From the NCBI GenBank assembly GCA_037968555.1, contig JBBKVS010000012.1, positions 1 to 52,015 of the forward strand: a stretch of 52,015 nt of DNA, given 5' to 3'. The notes below the pieces were generated by a model, which saw nothing but the letters and a program-made list of their open reading frames with translations, was not told the DNA's origin and made no database searches. The translations under genes and the position numbers were made by a program. Below are positions 14,413 to 23,284 of this stretch, piece after piece. Source of the stretch: JAWXBM01 sp037968555 (GTDB lineage: Bacteria > Pseudomonadota > Gammaproteobacteria > Xanthomonadales > SZUA-36). The first letter of the stretch is position 1; the number at the start of each line of letters is the position of its first letter.

Positions 14413-17400
14413 ATGAAGCGCTTAAGTACACCACCATTATTTCTGGCCTTGCAGCTAACGGCTGCCGTCGTGCTGTTGCAACTGGGCGGCGCAGTGGCTT
14501 GGGCTTCCGAGGCCACGGAGATACAACTGAAGCTGGTAGAACAGCGCATCAGCACGCTGAAGCAGCAAGGCGCAAAAGCAGAAGACAGCGCCACCTTGCA
14601 GGCCTACCAGTCCACTCTGAATTGGTTGCGTGAGACCGAAAATTACGAGCAACTGGCTGAGCAATTTGTCAGTGAATTGAGTTCAGCCTCTCAAGACGAA
14701 GCCACTATTCAGGCGCGCATCAGTTCGGGCAGCACACAAGCGCAACTCGCAGATAGCAGTGCCCTGCAGAAACTGAGCTGGGCCGCATTGGACAAAAAAG
14801 CCAACGAACGGCGGAAATCATTGCAGGCTTTGCTCAACAAGCGTGACTCGCTTGACCAACAGATTGCCACCGAAGCGAAAAATTCGGAAAACATTCGGGC
14901 CCGCCTCAGCGCCATTGACCTGGAAGAAAAGGGCCTGCCTGAAAGTCATGCCCGTTTTGAAAAGGGCGGATCCCCAACGCAGTTCGAAGCATCGCAATGG
15001 CAGCTGGCAGCACACCGTGATGCGCTGGATGCCGAGCGGCGAGCGCTCAATGCGCAGCTGACCAATCAACCTGCTCGCAGCCGTGTCCGCCGGGCTGAAC
15101 GTGAAGAACTGGTGCGTAACATTGAACAGTTGCAGCAAGACATTGGCTTGCTGGAGGCTTTACAAGCGAACAAACGCCCGGCAGAGACCGAGCAGGCATT
15201 GCTGGAATCCCAGGCCGGTACACCGGGGTATGAACTGCTGCTGCAGTTGGTTAATGAGAATACCGCTCTAACTGAGCACCGCACGCAGCTCAAGTTGGAA
15301 TTCACCCGGGCCGATACCGAGAAAACCGGTACTGATGGCAAGCTGTTTGAGCTGATGGAACATTTCAATTCAGCACGACGACTGGTTGAATCGGGCGGCA
15401 GGGCTACGATGTTTGGCCCTTTCCTGATGAATTACTACATGCAGCTGGATCAGTACCGCCCGCCTGCCGACAAGCTGAGGCAAAGCAATGACATCGGCGA
15501 GATCGTCGTTGACCGTGCGCGGCATGAGCAACAGTTGTCCGAAATGCTCAACAAGGATCAGTTCATCGACCAGCAGATGCAATTGTTGGGTCTATCTGAA
15601 CCACTTTCCACTGATGTAATGAAATCAGCCAAAAAGCTGCTGAGGGAACGCAGCAGTTTGCTCAACGAGTTGTTGAGCGGCGAGACTGAACTGATCCAGC
15701 TGCTGGGCAAAATTGACATCAGCTATGAGCAACTGGATTCCCTGGTTGCAGAATTCAAGGCTTTTCTCATTGGCCACATATTGTGGGTACGCAGCCATTT
15801 ACCGATAGACCGGAATTTCTTTCAGCAGGTAGGGCTGGATACTCGTCTGGCCATTAACTCATTGAAGGCATCGATGGCTTTCAACAGCAAGACCATGGCC
15901 ATCGTTGCCATGTTGGCTGGCCTGTTGTTGTTATTGTTGCGCAGGCACATGTGGCGGCACATGGAAATCATCAACAGCAAAACAGGTAAACCGCGCAATG
16001 ATTCCATAGTCTATTCAGTGGAAATTCTGATTTTGACCCTGCTGCGTAGTGCCGCCGTACCCTTGATCATGCTGGGTTTGGGGCTGAGCATTGATACCTC
16101 CCAGCAAGGCCTGTTACAGCCACTGGCATTGGCGCTGCTGCTGGCATCTGGCGGTGTGATGACCAGCTTGTTCCTGCGCGATGCAACGGCAGCGGGCGGT
16201 ATCTGCAGAGCGCATTTCAATTGGCCAGAAAATCGCTGCAAAGCCACGTCTTCGCTGATGACCTGGATACTGATACGGCTGATGCCGGTGGTGATGGTGG
16301 CCAGCTTCCTGGTTCATCTGGAGCAGAACACACCCCATGCAGTACTGGGTCGCCTGTTCTTATGCGTCATCGCAATCATGGTGGCCTTCAAGGTTTTGCG
16401 CATGATAGCCATGCAACGCAAACTGCAATTGAGCCAGGCGGCAAGCAAGCAGTCGAGCAAGGGCTTCCCGGCCTGGGTGCAGGACAGCATCGTCTGGACG
16501 CTGACCGGTTTCCTGATATTCATCGTACTCAGCGGTTTCCTCCTGCCCGCCCGCATCATTTATTACAGCCTGGCAGTCACCGCATTGACCTTTGTAGCAG
16601 TGATCTTCCTGCATGAAATGCTGATGCGCTGGTTGCTGGTGGCACGCAGGCGCATTCGCTTCCAGCAATTGCTGGCAGCACAACCCGGGTCAGAGGGCGA
16701 GGAAAAGGCCGATACAGAAGCCCGGCATACCAGTCTCGGCGATCTCAGTGACTCAACCGCACAACTCATCAAATCGCTGGTCTATGTTGCGGCTGCCTTG
16801 TCCATCATAATGATCTGGAAACCTTTGTTACCAGCCATTCAGGGCTTGCAGCGATTCACCCTTTGGTCCGTCAGTCAAACCATCAATGGTGCACCACTGC
16901 AAACCCAGATCACCCTGGCCACCATTTTGCTGGCCACCCTGATCTTTATTGCCACGTTCTACGCGGCCCGGCGAATACCGGCTCTGATCGAATTGATCAT
17001 GCGCAGCACCGGCAACTCAACACCGGCCACCCGTTACACCGTATCGACCATAACCAACTATGTGATCATCGCAATCGGCACCATGGTGTTTTTCTCCACA
17101 TTGAAGATGAGCTGGTCACAAGTGCAATGGTTGGTGGCAGCCATGGGTGTGGGCATCGGTTTTGGTTTGCAGGAAATTGTCGCCAACTTCATCAGCGGCC
17201 TGATCATCCTGTTTGAGCGACCGATACGGGTGGGTGATGTGGTGACGATTGGCGAAAGCTCCGGCACGGTTACCCGCATCCAGATACGCGCCACTACCAT
17301 ACGTGACTGGGACGGCAAGGAGTTGCTGGTACCCAACAAGGAGTTTATTACCGGGCGGCTGCTGAACTGGACTCTGTCCGACACCAACAATCGCATTGTA

Positions 17401-17736
17401 ATCGACGTAGGCATTGCCTATGGCAGTGACGTGACTGCAGCCATGCAGATACTTGAAAAAGTGATCAGCAGCCATCCGGCGGTGCTGAAGGAGCCACTGC
17501 CCAACGTCCTGTTTACCCAGTTTGGTGACAATTCACTGAACCTGTCGGCCCGCTGTTTCCTCGGCGATCTCGAAGACCGCCTGAAGCGGGTCAGCGAACT
17601 GCACCAGCAAATTTATACGGCCTTCAATGAAGCCGGCATTGTGATTGCCTTCCCGCAACTCGATGTTCATCTGGATCCCGATTCGCCCCTGACCGTGCGC
17701 ATGCAGAATGAAGATTCTCATCCTGCCAAGGCCTGA
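14413..17736 (+). CDS. mscK: MscK/KefA-type large mechanosensitive channel
   Basis: A 1107-residue protein of the size of E. coli MscK. It has a signal peptide (ALQLTAAVVLLQLGGAVAWA), then about 450 residues of periplasmic, coiled-coil-rich sequence full of Leu, Gln and Glu. Next come roughly eight membrane segments from residue 490 on, and the MscS core: the pore helix region VQWLVAAMGVGIGFGLQEIV, the loop FERPIRVGDVVTIG, and the beta domain GTVTRIQIRATTIRDWDGKE with VPNKEFITG. It opens under membrane tension to release solutes in osmotic downshock. The ATG at 14413 is chosen for the signal peptide; an earlier TTG-initiated frame would add 18 residues. A strong hairpin follows the stop. Confidence 0.9.
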   Translation: MKRLSTPPLFLALQLTAAVVLLQLGGAVAWASEATEIQLKLVEQRISTLKQQGAKAEDSATLQAYQSTLNWLRETENYEQLAEQFVSELSSASQDEATIQARISSGSTQAQLADSSALQKLSWAALDKKANERRKSLQALLNKRDSLDQQIATEAKNSENIRARLSAIDLEEKGLPESHARFEKGGSPTQFEASQWQLAAHRDALDAERRALNAQLTNQPARSRVRRAEREELVRNIEQLQQDIGLLEALQANKRPAETEQALLESQAGTPGYELLLQLVNENTALTEHRTQLKLEFTRADTEKTGTDGKLFELMEHFNSARRLVESGGRATMFGPFLMNYYMQLDQYRPPADKLRQSNDIGEIVVDRARHEQQLSEMLNKDQFIDQQMQLLGLSEPLSTDVMKSAKKLLRERSSLLNELLSGETELIQLLGKIDISYEQLDSLVAEFKAFLIGHILWVRSHLPIDRNFFQQVGLDTRLAINSLKASMAFNSKTMAIVAMLAGLLLLLLRRHMWRHMEIINSKTGKPRNDSIVYSVEILILTLLRSAAVPLIMLGLGLSIDTSQQGLLQPLALALLLASGGVMTSLFLRDATAAGGICRAHFNWPENRCKATSSLMTWILIRLMPVVMVASFLVHLEQNTPHAVLGRLFLCVIAIMVAFKVLRMIAMQRKLQLSQAASKQSSKGFPAWVQDSIVWTLTGFLIFIVLSGFLLPARIIYYSLAVTALTFVAVIFLHEMLMRWLLVARRRIRFQQLLAAQPGSEGEEKADTEARHTSLGDLSDSTAQLIKSLVYVAAALSIIMIWKPLLPAIQGLQRFTLWSVSQTINGAPLQTQITLATILLATLIFIATFYAARRIPALIELIMRSTGNSTPATRYTVSTITNYVIIAIGTMVFFSTLKMSWSQVQWLVAAMGVGIGFGLQEIVANFISGLIILFERPIRVGDVVTIGESSGTVTRIQIRATTIRDWDGKELLVPNKEFITGRLLNWTLSDTNNRIVIDVGIAYGSDVTAAMQILEKVISSHPAVLKEPLPNVLFTQFGDNSLNLSARCFLGDLEDRLKRVSELHQQIYTAFNEAGIVIAFPQLDVHLDPDSPLTVRMQNEDSHPAKA

Positions 17737-17752
17737 CCGGTCGGCCTGAATT

Positions 17753-17778
17753 GCAGGATTGAACAGCCTCAATCCTGC
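17753..17778 (+). terminator. Hairpin after mscK, probable terminator
   Basis: GCAGGATTGA and TCAATCCTGC form a perfect 10-base stem with loop ACAGCC, 16 bases after the mscK stop. No T-run follows, so it may act with Rho or as 3'-end protection. Confidence 0.5.
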
Positions 17779-17844
17779 CATGCGCCGGCAAGGATCAGAT
17801 GCCAATCTGACCAGATCCTGATCTGAGCCGCGGCCCCCAGGCGG

Positions 17845-17890
17845 TTGACATTCTGCTGGCTGCCGTTAGACTTGCTTGTCGCTAACAAGT
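17845..17890 (+). promoter_or_regulatory. Promoter and possible autoregulatory operator of the TetR gene
   Basis: A consensus -35 TTGACA (17845-17850) is followed after 16 bases by TAGACT (17867-17872), a fair -10. Overlapping it is a partly palindromic 21-base site centred on 17880 with outer half-sites ACTTG (17870-17874) and CAAGT (17886-17890). An operator over the -10 and start region is where a TetR repressor would block its own transcription. The match to a specific regulator was not tested. Confidence 0.5.
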
Positions 17891-17903
17891 TAATTGCACA
17901 CCC

Positions 17904-18536
17904 ATGTCGCAGAGCAATCAAGCCCCTATCGATTCCCCGCGCACCCAGGCTGAACGCAGCGCTTTGGCGGCTTCCAGCATGATTGATTCGGCTATCGAAC
18001 TGCTGAACGCACAGGGTATTGAAGGCACTACGCTCAGGGCCATTGGTGAATCGGCCGGCTACAGTCGCGGCCTGGCCACGCATCATTTTGGCAGCAAAGC
18101 CGGTCTGTTCAGACAGCTGCTGCGCCAGGTGCATGCTGAATTCATCGACGACCTGCACGACCGCGTGGGTGAACTCAGCGGCAAAGCGGCACTGATGGTG
18201 GCCAATGAAACGTACCGGGATTGGGTGTTAAGCCACCCCAATCGATTGCGCGCCATGTACATCCTGTGGTTTGGCTCGCTGGATCCGGGCTCGGAATTCA
18301 AACCCAATGTGGCCCGTTTTATGGAACGGCAGCGCGAAACCATGGCGGAGTGGATACGTGACGGCCAGAAGGCCGGAGAAATTTCGTCCGCAATCAACCC
18401 GCGCCGAATGGCCCTGCAGTTTTACGCCAGCCTGATCGGCATCAACCACCAATGGCTGGTGGACCCGGAATTGGATTTGCAAGAAGCCTACCGGGATATG
18501 AAAGACAATATGCTGCGCTTGCTGCAGCCCGACTGA
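17904..18536 (+). CDS. TetR family transcriptional regulator
   Basis: A 210-residue repressor. The N-terminal helix-turn-helix reads GIEGTTLRAIGESAGYSRGLATHHFGSKAGLFRQLL (about residues 36-71), the typical TetR pattern ending in HHFGSK and LF. The C-terminal part is helical and would bind a ligand. It is followed 51 bases later by thiolase, a FadB-like multienzyme and acyl-CoA dehydrogenase on the same strand, so it probably represses this beta-oxidation set in the absence of an acyl-CoA or fatty acid. That link is inferred from position. Its own promoter and a palindromic site are visible at 17845-17890. Confidence 0.92.
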   Translation: MSQSNQAPIDSPRTQAERSALAASSMIDSAIELLNAQGIEGTTLRAIGESAGYSRGLATHHFGSKAGLFRQLLRQVHAEFIDDLHDRVGELSGKAALMVANETYRDWVLSHPNRLRAMYILWFGSLDPGSEFKPNVARFMERQRETMAEWIRDGQKAGEISSAINPRRMALQFYASLIGINHQWLVDPELDLQEAYRDMKDNMLRLLQPD

Positions 18537-18587
18537 CAACGATTTTATTGATGACGCCCTGAATTGGGGCATTAAGAGGCTACCTTC

Positions 18588-19796
18588 ATGACTGATGCAT
18601 TCATTTACGACCATGTACGTTCACCCCGCGGCCGCGGCCGGCCCAACGGTTCATTGCATGGCATCACACCCACCAACCTGGCAAGCCAGGTGTTGGCGGC
18701 CCAACGCGACCGCATCGGCCTCGATACTTCGATACTGGACGATGTGATTCTAGGCTGCGTGATGCCGGTGGGTGAACAAGGCTCGGACATCGCCCGCGTC
18801 GCTGCACTGAATGCAGCTTATGCGGAGTCGGTACCGGGCAAGCAACTCAACCGCTTCTGTGCTTCCGGCCTGGAAGCCGTCAATACGGCTGCTGCGCAGA
18901 TCATGTCGGGACAGTCCGACGCGGTGATCGGTGGCGGAGTGGAATCCATGTCGCGGGTTCCCATGGGTTCGGATGGCGGCGCCATGGCCACTGATCCACA
19001 AGTCGCTTACGACCTGTATTTCGTACCGCAGGGTATCAGCGCCGACCTGATCGCCAGCAAGTATGGCTTCAGCCGCCAGGACCTCGATGCCTACGCGCTG
19101 GAAAGTCAGCAGCGGGCAGCCCATGCCTGGAAGAACGAATTTTTCAGCAAATCCATCGCGCCCATTCGCAATCACGTCGGTGAAGTGGTGCTGGATCATG
19201 ACGAGCATATGCGACCTGATTCCACCCTGGAAAGCCTGGCCAGCCTGAAGCCCGCCTTTACCATGCACGGGGAACAGGGTGGTTTTGATGCGGTTGCGCT
19301 GCAGCGATATCCGGAAGTCGAACGAATTGATCACCGCCACACCGCCGCCAATTCCAGCGGCATCGTCGATGGTGCAGCAACGGTTTTGCTGGGTAATGTT
19401 GAAGCCGGCAAACGCATGGGCCTGAAGCCACGTGCACGCATTCGGGCCTTTGCTTCCATCGGTTCTGAGCCCACCATCATGCTGACCGGTCCGGCTCCGG
19501 CGACTGAAAAAGTACTGGCGCGTGCCGGCATGAGCACCTCCGATATCGACCTGTTTGAACTGAACGAGGCATTTGCGGCTGTGGTGCTGCGGTATATGCA
19601 GCAGCTGAATATCCCCCACGACAAGATCAATGTAAACGGTGGCGCCATTGCCATGGGCCATCCGCTGGGTGCCACTGGCGCGATGATATTCGGCACGGTG
19701 CTGGATGAACTGGAACGACGCAATTTGGGCACTGCACTGGTCACCCTGTGTATAGGCGCCGGTATGGGCACCGCCACCATCATCGAACGCGGTTGA
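18588..19796 (+). CDS. Acetyl-CoA C-acyltransferase (thiolase)
   Basis: A 402-residue thiolase that cleaves 3-ketoacyl-CoA with CoA, the last step of beta-oxidation. The acyl-accepting cysteine is C91 in LNRFCASGLEAV. The C-terminal catalytic motifs NEAFAA, GGAIAMGHPLGATGA and the second cysteine in CIGAGMG are intact. The substrate chain length is not readable. It starts 51 bases after the TetR gene and is followed 49 bases later by the FadB-like gene, an order (thiolase before multienzyme) that is the reverse of fadBA in E. coli. A biosynthetic acetoacetyl-CoA role is less likely because of the degradative neighbours. Confidence 0.92.
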   Translation: MTDAFIYDHVRSPRGRGRPNGSLHGITPTNLASQVLAAQRDRIGLDTSILDDVILGCVMPVGEQGSDIARVAALNAAYAESVPGKQLNRFCASGLEAVNTAAAQIMSGQSDAVIGGGVESMSRVPMGSDGGAMATDPQVAYDLYFVPQGISADLIASKYGFSRQDLDAYALESQQRAAHAWKNEFFSKSIAPIRNHVGEVVLDHDEHMRPDSTLESLASLKPAFTMHGEQGGFDAVALQRYPEVERIDHRHTAANSSGIVDGAATVLLGNVEAGKRMGLKPRARIRAFASIGSEPTIMLTGPAPATEKVLARAGMSTSDIDLFELNEAFAAVVLRYMQQLNIPHDKINVNGGAIAMGHPLGATGAMIFGTVLDELERRNLGTALVTLCIGAGMGTATIIERG

Positions 19797-19845
19797 ACGC
19801 ACGCCCCATTCAGCGACAAAGAAATACGCAACAGAGACAGAGAAT

Positions 19846-22008
19846 ATGACAACTACGATTCAATACGCGGTAGACAAAGACGGTATCGCCTTACTCACCA
19901 TAGACCTGCCCGGCAAGTCCATGAATGTACTCACACCCGAGTTGATGGCTGATCTGGACCAACTGATTGAGCAGGTGGTCAGCGACGCGGACGTCAAAGG
20001 TGCTGTGATTACTTCGGCCAAGAAATCCTTCATCGCCGGTGCCGATATCAAGGACATGGTGACCGCTTATGACCGCGGCATGAGTGAACAGGAAGCCTGC
20101 GATTTCAGCCGTACGCTGAACCGGCGGCTGCGCAAGCTGGAAACCTGCGGTAAACCTTTTGCTGTGGCCATCAACGGCCTGGCGCTGGGTGGCGGCCTGG
20201 AAATCTGCCTGGCCTGCCATTACCGCGTGCTGGCCAGTGACACTGGTGCGGTGCTGGGCTTTCCGGAAGTGAACATTGGCCTTTTGCCTGGCGCCGGTGG
20301 CACCCAGCGTGCACCGCGACTGATTGGCGTGGAAGCTGCGTTGCCCATGATTCTGCAGTGCATCAACCAGACACCGGAACAGGCCCTGAAGCTCGGCCTG
20401 GTACACGAAATTGCACCGGTCGCGGAGATTGTTGAGCGCGCCCGACAGTGGGTACTAAATACCGGCGATGCGGAACAACCCTGGGACAAAAAGGGTTACC
20501 GGATACCCGGCGGTGCCGGTGCCATGACCCCCAAGACGGCACAGAACTACATGGTCGGCACATCCTTGGTAGCAGGCAAAACCCAGCATAACTATCCGGC
20601 ACCAATTTCAGCCCTGTCGGCCATTTACGAAGGCTGCATAGTCCCTATCGATGTGGGCCTGGATATCGAATCGCAATACTTCGGCAAACTGCTGGCAGGC
20701 CCGGTGGCACGCAATATGATGCGCACGCTGTTCATGCACAAAAGTGCAGCTGACAAGCTGGCACGCCGTCCGGCTGGCGTCAAGAAATCCGCCGTGAAAA
20801 AGCTCGGCGTGCTGGGCGCGGGCATGATGGGTGCGGGTATTGCCTTTGTGTCTGCCAAAGCCGGCATGGAAGTGGTTCTGCTCGATACTGACCAGGCCAA
20901 TGCCGAAAAAGGCAAAGCCTATTCAGCTGGCTTGTTGGACAAGGCCATTGCACGTGGCAAATCCACCGAAGACAAGAAAGCGGCTTTGCTGGAGAAAATT
21001 ACGCCGACCACCGACTATGCACAACTTGAAGGCTGCGACCTGGTCATCGAAGCCGTGTTCGAAAGCGTCAAGATCAAGGCCGAAGTCACAGCCAGAACCG
21101 AAGCGGTGATTCCGGACACAGCGATTTTTGCCAGTAACACTTCCACCCTGCCCATCACCGGGCTGGCCAAAGCATCGAAGCGTCCAGAGTCGTTCATCGG
21201 TATTCACTTTTTCTCACCGGTAGACAAGATGCCGCTGGTGGAAGTGATTGTCGGTGAAAAAACCTCCGATGAAGCCATTGCCCGTAGCCTGGATTACATT
21301 CAGCAAATCCGTAAAACCCCGATCGTGGTCAATGACAGCCGCGGCTTTTTTACCAGTCGCGTGTTCGGCACCTTTACCAGCGAAGGCATACGCATGCTGG
21401 CGGAAGGCGTGAATCCGGCTTTGATCGAGAACGCTGCCAAAATGGCGGGAATGCCAGTGGGGCCACTGGCCGTCAGCGATGAAGTCAGTCTGGAACTGGG
21501 CTGGAAAGTCGGCATTGCAACCGCCGAAGCCCTGGGCCAGCCCTACCCCAATGATCCTTCGCAGGAAGTTACTGTGAAAATGGTTAAGGAACTGGGGCGG
21601 CTGGGCAAGAAAGCTGGCAAAGGATTCTACGATTATCCTCAAGAAGCCAAAAAGCACTTGTGGACCGGCCTGGCTGAACAATTCCCAATGGCAGCAGAAC
21701 AACCAACCGTCGAGCAAGTGAAACAGCGATTACTGCACCGCCAGGCATTGGAATCGGCTCGTTGCCTGGAAGAAGGTGTGCTCAGTCATGCCGAAGATGG
21801 CGATATCGGTTCTATTTTTGGCATCGGCTTCCCGGCCTGGACCGGAGGGGCGCTGTCTTATATAGACACCATTGGTGTTCAGCAATTTGTTTCTGATTGT
21901 GACCAGTTGGCCAAACAATTCGGTGAGCGATTTGAAGTTTCTGCCTGGCTGCGCGCCCGAGCGGAATCCGGCCAAGCCTTCTACCCGGCACCCAAAGCGG
22001 CTGCCTGA
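19846..22008 (+). CDS. FadB/FadJ-like enoyl-CoA hydratase/3-hydroxyacyl-CoA dehydrogenase
   Basis: A 720-residue two-enzyme protein of beta-oxidation. The N-terminal crotonase part has KSFIAGADIKDM, LALGGGLEICLACHY and FPEVNIGLLPGAGGTQR, the oxyanion-hole loop and the catalytic glutamates. The dehydrogenase part begins at about residue 318 with the NAD-binding GVLGAGMMGAGIAFVSAKAG, followed by the catalytic region IGIHFFSPVDKMPLVEVI with its His and Glu, and NDSRGFFTSRVF. The two C-terminal helical domains follow. It hydrates trans-2-enoyl-CoA and oxidises the L-3-hydroxy product, handing 3-ketoacyl-CoA to the adjacent thiolase. Length and layout are those of FadB/FadJ; I do not choose between the two names. 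Confidence 0.93.
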   Translation: MTTTIQYAVDKDGIALLTIDLPGKSMNVLTPELMADLDQLIEQVVSDADVKGAVITSAKKSFIAGADIKDMVTAYDRGMSEQEACDFSRTLNRRLRKLETCGKPFAVAINGLALGGGLEICLACHYRVLASDTGAVLGFPEVNIGLLPGAGGTQRAPRLIGVEAALPMILQCINQTPEQALKLGLVHEIAPVAEIVERARQWVLNTGDAEQPWDKKGYRIPGGAGAMTPKTAQNYMVGTSLVAGKTQHNYPAPISALSAIYEGCIVPIDVGLDIESQYFGKLLAGPVARNMMRTLFMHKSAADKLARRPAGVKKSAVKKLGVLGAGMMGAGIAFVSAKAGMEVVLLDTDQANAEKGKAYSAGLLDKAIARGKSTEDKKAALLEKITPTTDYAQLEGCDLVIEAVFESVKIKAEVTARTEAVIPDTAIFASNTSTLPITGLAKASKRPESFIGIHFFSPVDKMPLVEVIVGEKTSDEAIARSLDYIQQIRKTPIVVNDSRGFFTSRVFGTFTSEGIRMLAEGVNPALIENAAKMAGMPVGPLAVSDEVSLELGWKVGIATAEALGQPYPNDPSQEVTVKMVKELGRLGKKAGKGFYDYPQEAKKHLWTGLAEQFPMAAEQPTVEQVKQRLLHRQALESARCLEEGVLSHAEDGDIGSIFGIGFPAWTGGALSYIDTIGVQQFVSDCDQLAKQFGERFEVSAWLRARAESGQAFYPAPKAAA

Positions 22009-22028
22009 GAGGATATTAAGGAAAGATT

Positions 22029-23198
22029 ATGGGCATGCAACGACTGATATTCGAAGAGGAACACGAGCTGTTCCGTGACCAGGTGCGGCGCTTCATGCAG
22101 GCCGAGTATGAGCCGCATGTAGAGCGCTGGCGCGAACAGGGTTGTTGCGACAAGGAAGCCTTTCTAAAAGCCGGTGAGCAAGGTTTGTTGTTCATGTGGG
22201 CTGACGAAAAATACGGCGGCCTGGGGATGAAGGATTTCCGCTTCGAGCTGATCGTAGCTGAGGAAACCATACGCCATGCCGACCCGGGCTTGTTCCTGAC
22301 CCTGCACAGCCGACTGGTGGGGCCTTATATAGGCGAACTGGGTAGCGAAGCACTGAAAGAAAAATTGATACCCAAGTGCATCACGGGCGAAGCCATACTG
22401 GGCGTGGCCATGACCGAACCGGGTGCCGGCAGCGATGTGTCCGGCATCAAGACCCGCGCCGTACGCGACGGTGATGACTGGCTCATCAGCGGTAGCAAAA
22501 CCTTTATTTCCAACGGCATCAATGGCACACATTTCGTGGTGGCCGCGCGTACTGTGCCGGACAAGCGTCACGGCATCGGGCTATTCGTGGTTGAAGCCGA
22601 TATGCCTGGTTTCCAGCGCGGCCGCAACCTGAAGAAAATGGGCCTCAAGGCGCAGGACACCGCTGAGCTGTTTTTTGAAAACGTCCGGGTACCGGCCGAA
22701 AACGTACTGGGTGATCCGGAACGGGGTTTTTACAGCCTGATGCACTTCCTGGCTGAAGAACGATTGATCAGCGGCGGCCAGTCACTCTGCCATGCCCAGG
22801 TGGCTTTCGATATCACCATGCCCTACATCCTCGATCGCAAGGCTTTTGGCAGGCCGATTGCGGCTTTCCAGAACACCCGCTTCAAGATGGCCGAATTGCG
22901 CACCCAGCTGGATGTGGCACAAACCTTCACCGACCAGTGTGTGCTGCTTCACAACGACGGCAAGCTGACCGCCGAGTTGGCGGCTGAGCTGAAATACCAC
23001 AACACGGAAGTTGAATCCAAAGTGATGGACGAATGCGTTCAACTGCACGGCGGTTCCGGTTACATGGATGAGTACCGCATCTCGCACATGTTCACCGATG
23101 CCCGTGTCTCACGCATCTATGCCGGCAGCACAGAAATCATGAAGGAAATCATTGCCCGCAGCCTCGGGCTGGATGAGCGGCAATTGATGAAGTCCTGA
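22029..23198 (+). CDS. Acyl-CoA dehydrogenase
   Basis: A 389-residue FAD enzyme introducing the trans-2 double bond in acyl-CoA, the first step of the pathway completed by the two preceding genes. Family motifs are AMTEPGAGSDVSGIKTRA (FAD-binding signature 1), WLISGSKTFISNG, and the C-terminal QLHGGSGYMDEYRISHMFTD with IYAGSTEIMKEIIAR. In medium- and short-chain enzymes the base is the Glu in Y-E-G; here it reads Y-A-G. LAEERLISGG in the middle of the protein has a Glu-Arg at the position used as base by long-chain and isovaleryl-CoA dehydrogenases. A long or branched substrate is therefore suggested. It begins 20 bases after the FadB-like stop, in the same operon. Confidence 0.92.
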   Translation: MGMQRLIFEEEHELFRDQVRRFMQAEYEPHVERWREQGCCDKEAFLKAGEQGLLFMWADEKYGGLGMKDFRFELIVAEETIRHADPGLFLTLHSRLVGPYIGELGSEALKEKLIPKCITGEAILGVAMTEPGAGSDVSGIKTRAVRDGDDWLISGSKTFISNGINGTHFVVAARTVPDKRHGIGLFVVEADMPGFQRGRNLKKMGLKAQDTAELFFENVRVPAENVLGDPERGFYSLMHFLAEERLISGGQSLCHAQVAFDITMPYILDRKAFGRPIAAFQNTRFKMAELRTQLDVAQTFTDQCVLLHNDGKLTAELAAELKYHNTEVESKVMDECVQLHGGSGYMDEYRISHMFTDARVSRIYAGSTEIMKEIIARSLGLDERQLMKS

Positions 23199-23284
23199 CA
23201 CCGATTTTCTACCCATGGCGTTTATTTAATTATTTGGGCTGACATGCCTTATGATTGAAGACTACTGCATCAGATAGTCGGGTG

